Shown: positions 1 through 9,869 of the stretch, piece by piece
How positions within the stretch are numbered: position 1 is the first letter of the stretch
Layout: the number at the start of each line of letters is the position of its first letter
Source of the DNA: Deltaproteobacteria bacterium
Lineage (GTDB): Bacteria; SAR324; NAC60-12
DNA: 42,410 nucleotides
Assembly: GCA_018645085.1 (NCBI GenBank)
Contig: JABGPG010000164.1
Span: 1 to 42,410, forward strand
Direction of reading: 5' to 3'
Notes under the pieces: generated by a model
Database searches by the model: none
What the model was told of the DNA's origin: nothing
What the model saw: only the letters and a program-made list of their open reading frames with translations
Program-made: the position numbers and the translations under genes

Positions 1-375
1 ATAAGAAAGTCCTACGACCCAGAGCGTTTGTGGAGTACGCTGAATTATCAGGTCCACAACCGGACTGCGTGTCGCCCATGAAAGAATACGGGTTCGGTTT
101 TCCGCATCTCCAATGGTGATGCCAAAGCCCTCATGCAGTAAATTCAGTGGTTCGTTGACAAAGAATTGTACCAGCCACTTGCCAAAGCGCACGTGCATGG
201 GTTGTCCAAGTCCGAGCGACTCCCGGATTTTTTCACGGACCTCCGCAGGCACTGTCATTGGTAAATTTCCAGTGGGATCGTTCGGCGCCAAATCGAGAAT
301 GGCGAAAATAATGAAGCTGATTACCAATAAAGTAGGTATGGCTATCAGCACACGGCGAATGATGAAGTGGATCAA
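1..375 (-). CDS. ABC transporter permease, DppB/OppB family (truncated by window start; probable TTG start at 375)
   Basis: Minus-strand translation LIHFIIRRVLIAIPTLLVISFIIFAILDLAPNDPTGNLPMTVPAEVREKIRESLGLGQP is typical of a DppB N-terminus. Absent from the ORF track because there is no ATG and the gene is cut by the window edge. Confidence 0.85.
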   Translation of the reverse strand, partial: MIHFIIRRVLIAIPTLLVISFIIFAILDLAPNDPTGNLPMTVPAEVREKIRESLGLGQPMHVRFGKWLVQFFVNEPLNLLHEGFGITIGDAENRTRILSWATRSPVVDLIIQRTPQTLWVVGLSY

Positions 376-395
376 AGCTTGGACGCCTGGAGGTT

Positions 396-431
396 AAAAA
401 AACGGTTTGCGAACAGGAGCCCGCAAACCGT
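396..431 (-). terminator. Rho-independent terminator-like hairpin between substrate-binding protein and permease genes
   Basis: 10-bp perfect stem ACGGTTTGCG (402-411) / CGCAAACCGT (422-431), 10-nt loop, followed on the minus strand by a 7-T run. Confidence 0.85.
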
Positions 432-454
432 AAGTTACTGACTAATAACTCGAG

Positions 455-2170
455 TTAATTGCGAGTCCAGTCGGCAATATTCCAGAGTTCTGAATCCCAG
501 GAATTCATTCGTACTCCGGAAAGCTTATTAGAATGAGCTGAGACGTTACCACGATGTATTAGAGGAATCATCGCATAATCCTGCATCAGCATGTCATTCA
601 TAGCTTTTGTAAGACTGATACGATCTTTCATGTCTGAAGTGATTGACAGTTTAGCAGAGAGTGCATCATATGCGGGGTTACACCAACGAGGCATATTGTT
701 ACCGCCCCACTTGTTTGACTTTTGAGCCATTTCCTTACAAGTCCAGTTTGACATGTATGTTTGCGGATCAGCTCCACTGAAGTTGTTGGTGTACATCTCT
801 ATGTCTGTGAAGAACTTCTGGTAAGTGTCAGGACTACCAATATCACCACCAAAGAAGACTGAGGCACTGAGGTTACGCAATTCGGTTTCGACACCGATCT
901 GTTTCCACATTTCCTTGATGAAAGCCTGTGTTGCCTGACGTACCGAGTTGGTTGATGTTTGATACAGAATTGAGATTCGCACACCATCCTTCACACGGAT
1001 TCCATCTGAACCACGTTTCCATCCGGCTTCGTCCAGCAGTCGGTTAGCTTCCGAGACGTTTGGTGTTTTACACTCATCATTAGCGGATGAAGCATAAATC
1101 GCAGGTGCAGGTAGAACATTACAACCGATCCTACCAGCCTTACCATATCCTGCATCTACTAGGACCTGGCGATCAATGGCCAATGAAAGTGCACGTCTTA
1201 CGTTATAATCGGTCAAGTAAGGATGAGGGTTCCGGTTATTGTTTCCGCCCATGTATTCTGCACGATTTTCTCCAAGTGAAGGGTCAGGGTTGGTGAAGTT
1301 TACCATCAAACGTTCTACTGAAGTACCGAAAGCCGAAACAACTTTCCCTTTTCCTGCTTTTTCCATCTTGATGAGGATTTCAGGCTCTACCTGAAGGTTC
1401 CAGCCATAATCCATTTCACCAGTTTCCAAAACAGCACGTGCTGCTGAAACGGCGTCTCCACCACCTTTTAAAACTACTTTACTGAAAGCAGGCTTGTTGG
1501 CATCACGGTAATTCGGATTTGCTTCAAGAACGATCACATCATTCGGCTTGAAATCCACGACCTTGAAAGGGCCTGTTCCAATCGGGGAAAAATTTTGTTT
1601 GTTACATTCCTGTGCTTTTGCTCCCTGACAACCGTCAAACTGTGCCTTTTGTAAAATTGGCGCATTGTATCCGACAAAAGGGGCATAAGGGAAAGGCTTT
1701 GGTACAGTGAACTCAACCTTGACAGTGGTGCTGTTAACAGCAGTCACGGACTTGATATCGGCCCAATAATTTGATTGTGTACAACCTGTGTCAGGATTTG
1801 AGCAGTATTCATAAGTGAAAATCGCATCGTCCGCAGTAAGCGCAGAGCCATCAGACCACTTAATACCTTTTTTGATTTTCCAGGTGATGGACGTCAAGTC
1901 TTTTGAGATTCCACCATTTGCAACGGTAGGTATTTCTTCTGCCAGAAAGGGTACAAGACTCCCGTTCTCATCATAACGTGCAAAAGGCTCCAGCACGACC
2001 GAAGAAGCTTCAAGCTCCTTGGTTCCACCGGAAAGGTTAGGGTTCATGGTTGATGGAGCTTGCCAGTAAAGCAAGTTCAGTTGACCGTCACTGCCGCGTT
2101 TGGCTTCAACGGTACTTGCCAGACTCAAAGCGAAAGCCAGACTCAGCAAGATGTTAATCGTTTTCTTCAT
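455..2170 (-). CDS. Peptide ABC transporter substrate-binding protein (SBP family 5)
   Basis: 571 aa; signal peptide MKKTINILLSLAFALSLASTVEA; family-5 SBP features (ITWKIKKGIKWSDGSALTADDAIFTYEY; NVRRALSLAIDRQ). GAGGAG upstream of ATG. Confidence 0.92.
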   Translation of the reverse strand: MKKTINILLSLAFALSLASTVEAKRGSDGQLNLLYWQAPSTMNPNLSGGTKELEASSVVLEPFARYDENGSLVPFLAEEIPTVANGGISKDLTSITWKIKKGIKWSDGSALTADDAIFTYEYCSNPDTGCTQSNYWADIKSVTAVNSTTVKVEFTVPKPFPYAPFVGYNAPILQKAQFDGCQGAKAQECNKQNFSPIGTGPFKVVDFKPNDVIVLEANPNYRDANKPAFSKVVLKGGGDAVSAARAVLETGEMDYGWNLQVEPEILIKMEKAGKGKVVSAFGTSVERLMVNFTNPDPSLGENRAEYMGGNNNRNPHPYLTDYNVRRALSLAIDRQVLVDAGYGKAGRIGCNVLPAPAIYASSANDECKTPNVSEANRLLDEAGWKRGSDGIRVKDGVRISILYQTSTNSVRQATQAFIKEMWKQIGVETELRNLSASVFFGGDIGSPDTYQKFFTDIEMYTNNFSGADPQTYMSNWTCKEMAQKSNKWGGNNMPRWCNPAYDALSAKLSITSDMKDRISLTKAMNDMLMQDYAMIPLIHRGNVSAHSNKLSGVRMNSWDSELWNIADWTRN

Positions 2171-2230
2171 TTTATCTCCTCGTTTTATGATAAAAAGGCC
2201 AAGTGATTATTCACCGAGCGTAAAAGCATT

Positions 2231-2243
2231 CCGGAACTTCCGG
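2231..2243. promoter_or_regulatory. Operator-like inverted repeat CCGGAA-c-TTCCGG upstream of the SBP gene
   Basis: Perfect 6-bp arms separated by 1 nt in the intergenic region 2171-2388. Confidence 0.3.
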
Positions 2244-2388
2244 TCTGCATGAAAAAAGGTACCAACTTTATAGCCGGCGCCCTTTCTGCATTGACTCCTG
2301 TAGGTTGAAGCTTTGCAAGGCTAAAACTACAGAAAGCATTTGCATTTTACAGTTCTTGCAACTTATGTCAATCTCGTTTTTAAATATT

Positions 2389-3372
2389 TTAAACGAGATG
2401 GCATGCTACCTGGTGTCCCGGTTCGATTTCCCGCCATTCCGGAGATTCTTCGAAACAGCGTTTTTCAGCTCTTGGACATCTGGTGCTGAAGTGACAACCT
2501 GGAGGCGGATTTGCCGGACTCGGTACGTCACCAGTGAGAATTACACGCTCACGGTTCATTTCATGTTTTGGATCATGAATTGGAACAGCGGAAAGCAGAG
2601 CCTGAGTGTAAGGATGCTGAGGTGTGCTGTAAAGAGTTTCACTGTCGGTCAGTTCAACTATCCGACCCAGATACATAACTGCGACCCTGTCTGCAATATG
2701 ACGGATCATGCTCAAATCGTGTGAGATGAACAGATAAGTCAAGCCATACTCTTCCTGCAGATCCTCCAAAAGATTAACTACTTGAGCTTGAATTGAGACA
2801 TCCAGTGCGGCAATCGGTTCATCGCAGATAATAAACTCCGGACTCAGTGCAATCGCTCGGGCGATGCCGATTCGCTGACGTTGACCTCCGGAAAATTCGT
2901 GTGGATAACGGTTGGTGAATTCCCGGTTCATTCCTACAGATTCCAGCAATTGTTCTACACGCTCACGTCGTTCACTTCCCTTAAACTTCCCATGCTCTAC
3001 CAGAGGTTCACTGATGATACTACCCACGGTCATTCTTGGATTGAGGCTGTCTTGAGGATCCTGAAAAATCATCTGCATGTGTGGACGCTGTTTACGTAGA
3101 TCCTCCTTATTGAGGGACATCAAATCTTGCCCCTTAAAACTCACATTTCCAGCAGTTGCAGAATAGAGTTGGAGGATTACTCTGCCGGCCGTCGATTTTC
3201 CGCATCCGCTTTCACCAACTAAACCAAGGGTTTCTCCTTTTAAAATATCAAAGGAAATTCCGTCTACTGCTTTTACCGCGCCGACTTGTCGTCGGAAAAC
3301 ACCTTTGGTAATCGGAAAATGTTTTTTAAGTCCTTCAACTTTCAAGAGAACAGGTCGTTCTTCAGAACTCAT
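2389..3372 (-). CDS. Oligo/dipeptide ABC transporter ATP-binding protein (DppF/OppF-like)
   Basis: Walker A GESGCGKST, signature SGGQRQR, Walker B FIICDEP; C-terminal oligopeptide transporter domain NPPPGCHFSTRCP. Confidence 0.95.
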   Translation of the reverse strand: MSSEERPVLLKVEGLKKHFPITKGVFRRQVGAVKAVDGISFDILKGETLGLVGESGCGKSTAGRVILQLYSATAGNVSFKGQDLMSLNKEDLRKQRPHMQMIFQDPQDSLNPRMTVGSIISEPLVEHGKFKGSERRERVEQLLESVGMNREFTNRYPHEFSGGQRQRIGIARAIALSPEFIICDEPIAALDVSIQAQVVNLLEDLQEEYGLTYLFISHDLSMIRHIADRVAVMYLGRIVELTDSETLYSTPQHPYTQALLSAVPIHDPKHEMNRERVILTGDVPSPANPPPGCHFSTRCPRAEKRCFEESPEWREIEPGHQVACHLV

Positions 3373-4364
3373 ACTTTCTCTCCGGAATCAGAATTCCACC
3401 AACAGGCAACTTTGTGGTTTTTTCCTCTGTTAATTAAGCTGGGATTTTCCTGCAGACAACGTTCGAAAGCCTTGCTGCAGCGTGGAGCGAAAGGGCAGGA
3501 CTTCGGTTCTTGGTGAAGGTCAGGAGGCTGCCCGCCGATGCTTTCCAATCTTTTAGCACGGTCACCTTCCAGGTTCGGCAGGGTTTTCAGCAAGCCCTGC
3601 GTGTAAGGGTGTTTTGGGTTCGCGTATAGTTCATTCACCGGTGCTTCTTCAACAATAAATCCACCGTACATAACTGCTACACGGTCTGCCATTCCTGCAA
3701 CCACTCCAAGATCGTGTGTGATCCAGATAATGGCCATGCCAAGTTCCTTGCGTAGTCGTTTTACAATATCAAGGATCTGCGCCTGAATCGTCACATCCAA
3801 CGCAGTGGTTGGTTCATCGGCAATGAGTACTTTTGGATCACAGGCCAGTGCAATCGCGATCATAACACGTTGACGCATTCCCCCGGAAAATTGATGTGGA
3901 TAATCGTTTAAGCGACTATCTGCCATTGGAATGCCCACCAGTTCGAGTAGTTCAGCAGAACGTTTACGTGCTTTTCTGCGGCTAAATCCTAGATGCTCAC
4001 GCATCGGTTCCGCCAATTGATAACCGATGGTTAGTACAGGATTGAGTGAAGTCATCGGATCCTGAAAAATGAAACCGATTTTTCCACCTCGTATTTTTCT
4101 CAATTGATTTGTATCGAGCTGAATCAGGTCCTGGTCTTCAAATTTTGCAGTGCCCGAAACAATTTCTGCAGGAGGCATAGGTAGTAGCTTAAGCAGTGAC
4201 ATCATCGTCACGCTTTTTCCGGAACCACTTTCACCAACAACACCCAGCAGTTCGCCTTTTTTTAAGTCGAAACTGATGCCGTTCACCGCATGCACATAGC
4301 CATCCTGGGTGCGGAAACGAGTGGAAATGTTTTCTACTTGGAGAATGGAAGCTTGAGTTGACAA
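3369..4364 (-). CDS. Oligo/dipeptide ABC transporter ATP-binding protein (DppD/OppD-like)
   Basis: Walker A GESGSGKS, signature SGGMRQR, Walker B VLIADEP, C-terminal CPFAPRCSKAFERC; 4-bp overlap with the downstream ATPase gene. Confidence 0.95.
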   Translation of the reverse strand: MSTQASILQVENISTRFRTQDGYVHAVNGISFDLKKGELLGVVGESGSGKSVTMMSLLKLLPMPPAEIVSGTAKFEDQDLIQLDTNQLRKIRGGKIGFIFQDPMTSLNPVLTIGYQLAEPMREHLGFSRRKARKRSAELLELVGIPMADSRLNDYPHQFSGGMRQRVMIAIALACDPKVLIADEPTTALDVTIQAQILDIVKRLRKELGMAIIWITHDLGVVAGMADRVAVMYGGFIVEEAPVNELYANPKHPYTQGLLKTLPNLEGDRAKRLESIGGQPPDLHQEPKSCPFAPRCSKAFERCLQENPSLINRGKNHKVACWWNSDSGEKV

Positions 4365-4506
4365 ATTATTTGTGAGGCCGGTTTGATTGGGAAAAAAATA
4401 ATTGTTTTTAATCAGAGAATTCTAGTCTACTGATAGTTTTTGTCAAGAAGATTTTGAAAATTTCAAAATATTTAAGGCGGTTCTTCGAGCAGGGATTGAT
4501 TTTCAA

Positions 4507-4535
4507 TTGACAAAAAGCGATTTTTCAGCGACAAT
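4507..4535 (+). promoter_or_regulatory. Sigma70-like promoter candidate upstream of rpsD
   Basis: TTGACA (4507-4512), 17-nt spacer, GACAAT (4530-4535). Confidence 0.5.
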
Positions 4536-4705
4536 CATGGCTCTATTCCAATGTTCTCATTGAAGCATGAATATTCGGTCGGACCCATTTATGGGATGGC
4601 ATCCTGAGAATTTTTCATTGAGAGCGCAAAATTGAGAAAATTATTTCTCAGCTGATTATAATTCTATAGTCCTCCAAAGGTGCCATCTGAACGGAAACGA
4701 AAAAT

Positions 4706-5317
4706 ATGCCAGGAAAATCTACCATTAAACATAAAGTTTGCCGTGCGCTCGGTGTCAATCTGATTGGCAGTCCAAGTGCGGCACTCACACTAAGCCGCCG
4801 TCCCAATCGTCCGGGACAGCATGGAGCAAGCAGACAAGCCAAGATATCCCCCTTTGGTCTTCAGTTAAGAGAGACTCAAAAGCTGAAAGCATTTTACGGA
4901 ATTGGTTCCAAACAACTACGCCGTTATTATGAAAAAGCGGCCAGAGTTCGTAAACAAACCAACGTTGCACTCGTACAGACACTCGAAACACGTTTGGACA
5001 ACATGACCTACCGTATGGGTTTTGCCGGCACATTACGCGCAGCAAGACAAATGGTGGTTCACTGTCATATTACAGTGAACGGGAAAAAAGTCAATAAACC
5101 CGGTTATCAGGTAAGTCCCGGTGATATCGTCCAACTGAGAGAGAAAAGCCAGAAAGTTGAGAGATACAAAGACTGGTACAATTTCTTTGAACAAAAGTTA
5201 GGTTATATTCAGCGTGATACCACAAAATTTTCCGGTACTCTGGTGCAGATTCCGGAACGTGAAGAAATTCCAATAGAAGTAGAAGATCATCTTATCGTCG
5301 AATTCATGGCTCGTTGA
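4706..5317 (+). CDS. rpsD: 30S ribosomal protein S4
   Basis: 203 aa; RRPNRPGQHG, ETRLDNMTYRMGFAGTLRAARQMVVHCHITVNGKKVNKPGYQVSPGD. Confidence 0.97.
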   Translation: MPGKSTIKHKVCRALGVNLIGSPSAALTLSRRPNRPGQHGASRQAKISPFGLQLRETQKLKAFYGIGSKQLRRYYEKAARVRKQTNVALVQTLETRLDNMTYRMGFAGTLRAARQMVVHCHITVNGKKVNKPGYQVSPGDIVQLREKSQKVERYKDWYNFFEQKLGYIQRDTTKFSGTLVQIPEREEIPIEVEDHLIVEFMAR

Positions 5318-5448
5318 TCCTTGTCATTAAACAACCGGTTGTCCACTGTGGCAGCCGGTTGCAAATGGATTAAACCTAATCCAGCCCCTCCTCCCAAGCT
5401 CGAACAGCTGTTCACAAAAAATCAATCACTGACACTTCACAGCGGATA

Positions 5449-8121
5449 ATGAAAAACTCAAAACAAATTCGACAAGAGTTCATCACTTTTTTTGAAGATC
5501 GAGGTCACCGTTTTGTGCGTAGTGCCCCCGTTGTTCCAAATGATGATCCAACTTTGCTTTTTTCTAATTCCGGAATGGCGCAGTTCAAGGATGTTTTTTT
5601 GGGCACAGGTGTACGCGAATATAACCGTGCGGCCAACTCACAAAAATGTATACGTGCCAGTGGAAAACACAATGATCTCGAAGATGTCGGTCATGATAAT
5701 TATCACCATACTTTTTTTGAGATGCTCGGAAATTGGTCTTTCGGAGACTATTTTAAAAAAGAAGCAATTGGCTGGGCATGGGAATTAATGACAGACGTCT
5801 GGGGTTTGCCGAAAGATAAATTATGGGCCACCGTTTATGAAGGTGGAGAAGGCGTGGAAGCAGATGAAGACGCGGAAAATCTCTGGCGTAGCATTACCGA
5901 CATAAATCCGCAGCAAGTTTTACGTTTTGACAAAACAGATAATTTTTGGGAAATGGGTGAGGTTGGACCCTGTGGACCGTGTTCCGAACTGCACATAGAT
6001 TTAGGCGAAGGCACCTGTCCTCTTTCCGAAGAACACAACTGCTCCGTGAATCTTGAAGGCTGCTGGCGTTTTGTTGAATTATGGAATCTGGTTTTTATTC
6101 AATATCAGCGTTATCCGGACGGTCATCTTGAGCCACTAGCCGCACAGCATGTGGATACCGGCATGGGATTGGAGCGAATCTGCCGTGTTTTGCAGGCGGT
6201 TGATTCGAATTACAGTACAGATCTTTTCACGCCGATTCTGGCGGAAATCAGTGAAGTTACTGGACAGAAAGACAGCCCCGGAGAAGTGGGTGTAGCGTTC
6301 CGGGTGATTGCTGATCATTTACGCTCGCTGAGTTTTGCAATTGCGGACGGTGCATTTCCTTCAAACGAAGGGCGGGGTTATGTTTTGCGACGCATGTTAA
6401 GACGAGCGACGCGTTACGGACGTGTACTAAATATGCACGAACCGTTTATTTACAAACTGGTTCCTGTACTGGCTGAAGTAATGGGTGATGCTTTTCCGGA
6501 AATACAAAAACAGCAAAAACATGTGCAAAATGTAATTAAGGCAGAGGAAACCAGTTTCGGTTTAACCCTTGACCGCGGGCTGGAAATATTTGATAAAATG
6601 GTCTCAACTCCGGAAACCAAAAAAGCAAAAGTTCTTTCCGGAGAAGATGCGTTTAAACTTTATGATACTTATGGATTTCCGCTTGATTTGACAAGGTTGA
6701 TGTGCGAAGAACGTGGCATCGGTACTGACGAAAATGCTTTTGAAGAATTGATGCAGCAACAGCGTACACGCGCCCGTGAAGCTGGAAAATTTAAAGCGAC
6801 ACTGGACGAGTGGACTGAAATTTCCGCAGGTCCGGATTCAAAATTTGTGGGCTACGATGTTTTCCGTACTGAATCAAAAGTTCGTAGGTTTAGTCTCAAT
6901 GAGCAGGGGCAACTGCAGTTTATTCTGGATGTCACTCCATTCTACGCAGAATCCGGAGGTCAAGTCGGTGATCACGGAACTCTTGAGCAAAATGCTAAAA
7001 AGTGGAATGTGGTTGATGTGCAGAAACAAGGTGACTCAATTATTCATTTTTGTGAAAAGCAAAGTTCCGAAGTTGAAAAAAACTCTGCGGAATCTTCTGC
7101 GGAATTCACTCCGGACGACTCTCCGCTGACAGCGGTGGTTGACGAGGAACTGCGTTTATCAACAACCAATAATCATACGGCTGCGCACTTGATGCACGAA
7201 GCGCTAAGGCAGGTTCTGGGCGAACACGTAAATCAGGCCGGTTCTTTGGTTAATCCGGAAATACTGCGTTTCGACTTCACCCATTTTGAAAAAGTCAGCG
7301 AGACGCAGCTGGAGGAAATTGAGAATATTGTCAATGCAGTGATTCGAAAAAATATACCCACAGATATTTATGAAATCCCTTTTCAGCAAGCAATTGATTC
7401 CGGAATCACCGCCTTGTTTGGTGAAAAATATGGTGATGTCGTGCGGGTGGTAAAAGTGTCAGATTTTTCCGAAGAACTCTGCGGCGGATGTCATGTAAGA
7501 GCCACCGGTCAAATCGGCCAGTTCAGGATGTTTTCGGAAGAGGCAATTGCATCCGGAGTACGCAGGATTGTCGCGCTAACCGGAAGGCAGGCAGAATTGA
7601 TGAATCAGGAACACGGACGGGTCACCCGCAGTCTGCGTCAGTTAATGAATGTTCCGGAAGCGCAAGTTCCCAAAATGGTCGAAAAACTTGCTGATGAAAA
7701 AAGACAATTGGAAAGAGAACTGCAAAATTTACGCAGCGAGCATGCTCTTACAGGCGTTTCAGCTTTGATCTCGCAGGCTGAAGAAGTTGAAGGTGTGCAG
7801 GTTTTAGCAAAAATAATTGAGGTCGATTCTGCGGATACTCTCCGTAAAATGGGACAGGCACTCAGTGAACAGATGAACTCCGGTGTAGCATGGCTGGCAG
7901 CAACGATGTCAGGGAAAAGCACCCTGCTTTGTGTTGTTACAGATGACCTCGTTAAACGCGGCTTAAAGGCCGGCGAACTGGTAAATGCTGTGGCTTTACT
8001 CGCAGACGGACGAGGCGGTGGAAAACCGGATATGGCGCAGGCCGGCATAAAAGCTCCAGAAAAACTTGCAGAAGCATTGGCCTCAGCAGCGGATTTAGTA
8101 CGGGAAAAACTGACAAATTAA
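5449..8121 (+). CDS. alaS: Alanyl-tRNA synthetase
   Basis: 890 aa; RFVRSAPVVPNDDPTLLFSNSGMAQFKDVFLG, SEELCGGCHVRATGQIG, DHA1 C-terminal domain. Confidence 0.98.
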   Translation: MKNSKQIRQEFITFFEDRGHRFVRSAPVVPNDDPTLLFSNSGMAQFKDVFLGTGVREYNRAANSQKCIRASGKHNDLEDVGHDNYHHTFFEMLGNWSFGDYFKKEAIGWAWELMTDVWGLPKDKLWATVYEGGEGVEADEDAENLWRSITDINPQQVLRFDKTDNFWEMGEVGPCGPCSELHIDLGEGTCPLSEEHNCSVNLEGCWRFVELWNLVFIQYQRYPDGHLEPLAAQHVDTGMGLERICRVLQAVDSNYSTDLFTPILAEISEVTGQKDSPGEVGVAFRVIADHLRSLSFAIADGAFPSNEGRGYVLRRMLRRATRYGRVLNMHEPFIYKLVPVLAEVMGDAFPEIQKQQKHVQNVIKAEETSFGLTLDRGLEIFDKMVSTPETKKAKVLSGEDAFKLYDTYGFPLDLTRLMCEERGIGTDENAFEELMQQQRTRAREAGKFKATLDEWTEISAGPDSKFVGYDVFRTESKVRRFSLNEQGQLQFILDVTPFYAESGGQVGDHGTLEQNAKKWNVVDVQKQGDSIIHFCEKQSSEVEKNSAESSAEFTPDDSPLTAVVDEELRLSTTNNHTAAHLMHEALRQVLGEHVNQAGSLVNPEILRFDFTHFEKVSETQLEEIENIVNAVIRKNIPTDIYEIPFQQAIDSGITALFGEKYGDVVRVVKVSDFSEELCGGCHVRATGQIGQFRMFSEEAIASGVRRIVALTGRQAELMNQEHGRVTRSLRQLMNVPEAQVPKMVEKLADEKRQLERELQNLRSEHALTGVSALISQAEEVEGVQVLAKIIEVDSADTLRKMGQALSEQMNSGVAWLAATMSGKSTLLCVVTDDLVKRGLKAGELVNAVALLADGRGGGKPDMAQAGIKAPEKLAEALASAADLVREKLTN

Positions 8122-8124
8122 CAG

Positions 8125-9414
8125 ATGCGCTACGAAACATTTATAGGCAAACGTTATCTTTTTTCTCCACGGCAGGATCGTTCGATTTCAGTCATCACCT
8201 GGATTTCGATCGGCGGTGTTGCCTTAGGTGTAGTTGCACTCATCGTTTCCACTTCTGTGATGAATGGTTTCCGCACAAATTTACGTAACGCGGTGACAGG
8301 CTCCTTACCACACATCACGATTTTTGCCTGGGATGACGCAATGGATAACTATTCAGGACTGCAAAAACGTTTAGACGCTCATCCGGAAGTAAACGGTGTC
8401 GCACCATACATTTTCAAACAAGCTCTGCTCACTGGTCGAAAAAAGCCCAAAGGCGCGCTGCTGCGTGGAATTGATCCACAGCAGGAAGCAAATGTGACAA
8501 GAATCGCTTCTTATTTACGTGACGAAGTTTACGGCTTTGTACCATCTCTGGAAGATCAAAAGCTAATTTCAGCAAGACTGCTGGAGCGGCTTTCACATCC
8601 GGAAGCAAGAAAAAAAGGACTCAAAGATGGAATAATTTTAGGTGCAAAACTGGCACGCCAACTGGAAGCAGATGTCGGAGATTCGGTTAAGCTGGTTTCT
8701 TCTGAACAGCGCTTGACTCCTATCGGTGATGTGCCGCGGATAAAGAAACTGGAGGTGATCGGCATTTTTGAATCAGGAATTTCCGGTTATGATGAAGTGC
8801 TGGCTTTTCTGGATTACCGTCTGTTACAAAAGATTTACCGCATGCAAAACAAGATTACCGGTTTGGGTGTGCGTATCGCAGATCCTGAAAATGCTCCGGA
8901 TATTGCGGACGAACTTGCTGAACTGAGTGAGGAATATATTGTAGGGAACTGGGCGGATGAAAACAAAAGTATCTTTCAGGTGATGAAAATTGAAAAAATC
9001 GGCCTGTTTTTGATCCTCTCACTGATCATTGTAGTGGCTGCTTTCAACATCATCAGTTCGCTGATTATGCTGGTACTGGAGAAATCCAGGGAAATTGCGA
9101 TCCTCAAAGCACTCGGCGCAAAAGATTCCGGTATACGGAGGATTTTCTTTTTTCAGGGATTAGTGATTGGTTCGCTGGGAACGATCGGTGGAGTTTTGGT
9201 GGGACTCGCAATCTGCTGGATCTTAATGAGCTTTGAGATAATTGATATTCCACCTGGAGTTTATCCAGGTGGAAACCGGATTCCTGTGCTGATTGACTGG
9301 TATGATGTGGCGCTGGCGACCGTGGCTTCCTTCACAATTTGTATTTTGGTAACGCTTTATCCTGCCTCAAAAGCATCTCGGCTTAATCCGGTTGATCCTT
9401 TGCGTTACGAATAA
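8125..9414 (+). CDS. Lipoprotein-releasing ABC transporter permease (LolC/LolE family)
   Basis: 429 aa; N-terminal RYLFSPRQDRSISVITWISIGGVALGVVALIVSTSVMNGF; FtsX-like C-terminus. Starts 3 nt after the alaS stop. Confidence 0.93.
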   Translation: MRYETFIGKRYLFSPRQDRSISVITWISIGGVALGVVALIVSTSVMNGFRTNLRNAVTGSLPHITIFAWDDAMDNYSGLQKRLDAHPEVNGVAPYIFKQALLTGRKKPKGALLRGIDPQQEANVTRIASYLRDEVYGFVPSLEDQKLISARLLERLSHPEARKKGLKDGIILGAKLARQLEADVGDSVKLVSSEQRLTPIGDVPRIKKLEVIGIFESGISGYDEVLAFLDYRLLQKIYRMQNKITGLGVRIADPENAPDIADELAELSEEYIVGNWADENKSIFQVMKIEKIGLFLILSLIIVVAAFNIISSLIMLVLEKSREIAILKALGAKDSGIRRIFFFQGLVIGSLGTIGGVLVGLAICWILMSFEIIDIPPGVYPGGNRIPVLIDWYDVALATVASFTICILVTLYPASKASRLNPVDPLRYE

Positions 9415-9557
9415 AAAATATGAATGTGTGGATATGTTAAAAAAACTTGTTTTTATGATGTTTCTGTGTGAATATCAAAGGTTGTCATTAACTGATAATT
9501 ATTATTACTTAAAATGAGTGTAAAACTCTAGACCGAATTTCAACTGAGGAGCCGTCG

Positions 9558-9869
9558 ATGACTTATACTGTAACCCCAAATTGCGATAATTGTAAATATA
9601 CGGACTGTGTAGAAGTCTGTCCTGTGGAGGCATTCCACGAAGGGCCGACGATGTTGTACATAAATCCGGAAACGTGCATTGACTGCAATGCCTGCGTTGA
9701 GGAGTGTCCTGTTGAAGCAATTTATGCGGATGTGGATGTTCCTGAAAAATGGGCAAGTTACACTGCATTAAACGAAGAAAAATGTGAAGAGTATCCTGTT
9801 ATCGACGAAGCAAAAGATCCTCTCCCAACCGCAAAGACTCTTGAAGAAATTCAAGCTGCTGAAGGATGA
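9558..9869 (+). CDS. fdxA: 7Fe ferredoxin (FdxA-like)
   Basis: CDNCKYTDCVEVCPVEAF... CIDCNACVEECPVEAI cluster motifs with FdxA-type C-terminal extension; GAGGAG upstream. Confidence 0.92.
   Translation: MTYTVTPNCDNCKYTDCVEVCPVEAFHEGPTMLYINPETCIDCNACVEECPVEAIYADVDVPEKWASYTALNEEKCEEYPVIDEAKDPLPTAKTLEEIQAAEG

Noticed and set aside
113-397. 94-aa plus-strand ORF
   Set aside because: Antisense to the truncated DppB-family permease, which reads clearly on the minus strand.
2305-2724. 139-aa plus-strand ORF
   Set aside because: Antisense to the well-supported DppF-like ATPase gene; composition typical of a spurious shadow ORF.
4632-4662. Second promoter-like element upstream of rpsD (TTGAGA-19-TATAAT)
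   Set aside because: Spacing of 19 nt is poor and the -10 lies only about 44 nt from the start codon; not strong enough to list as a feature.
7638-8048. 136-aa minus-strand ORF
   Set aside because: Fully antisense to alaS; Ser/Pro/Ala-rich shadow frame.
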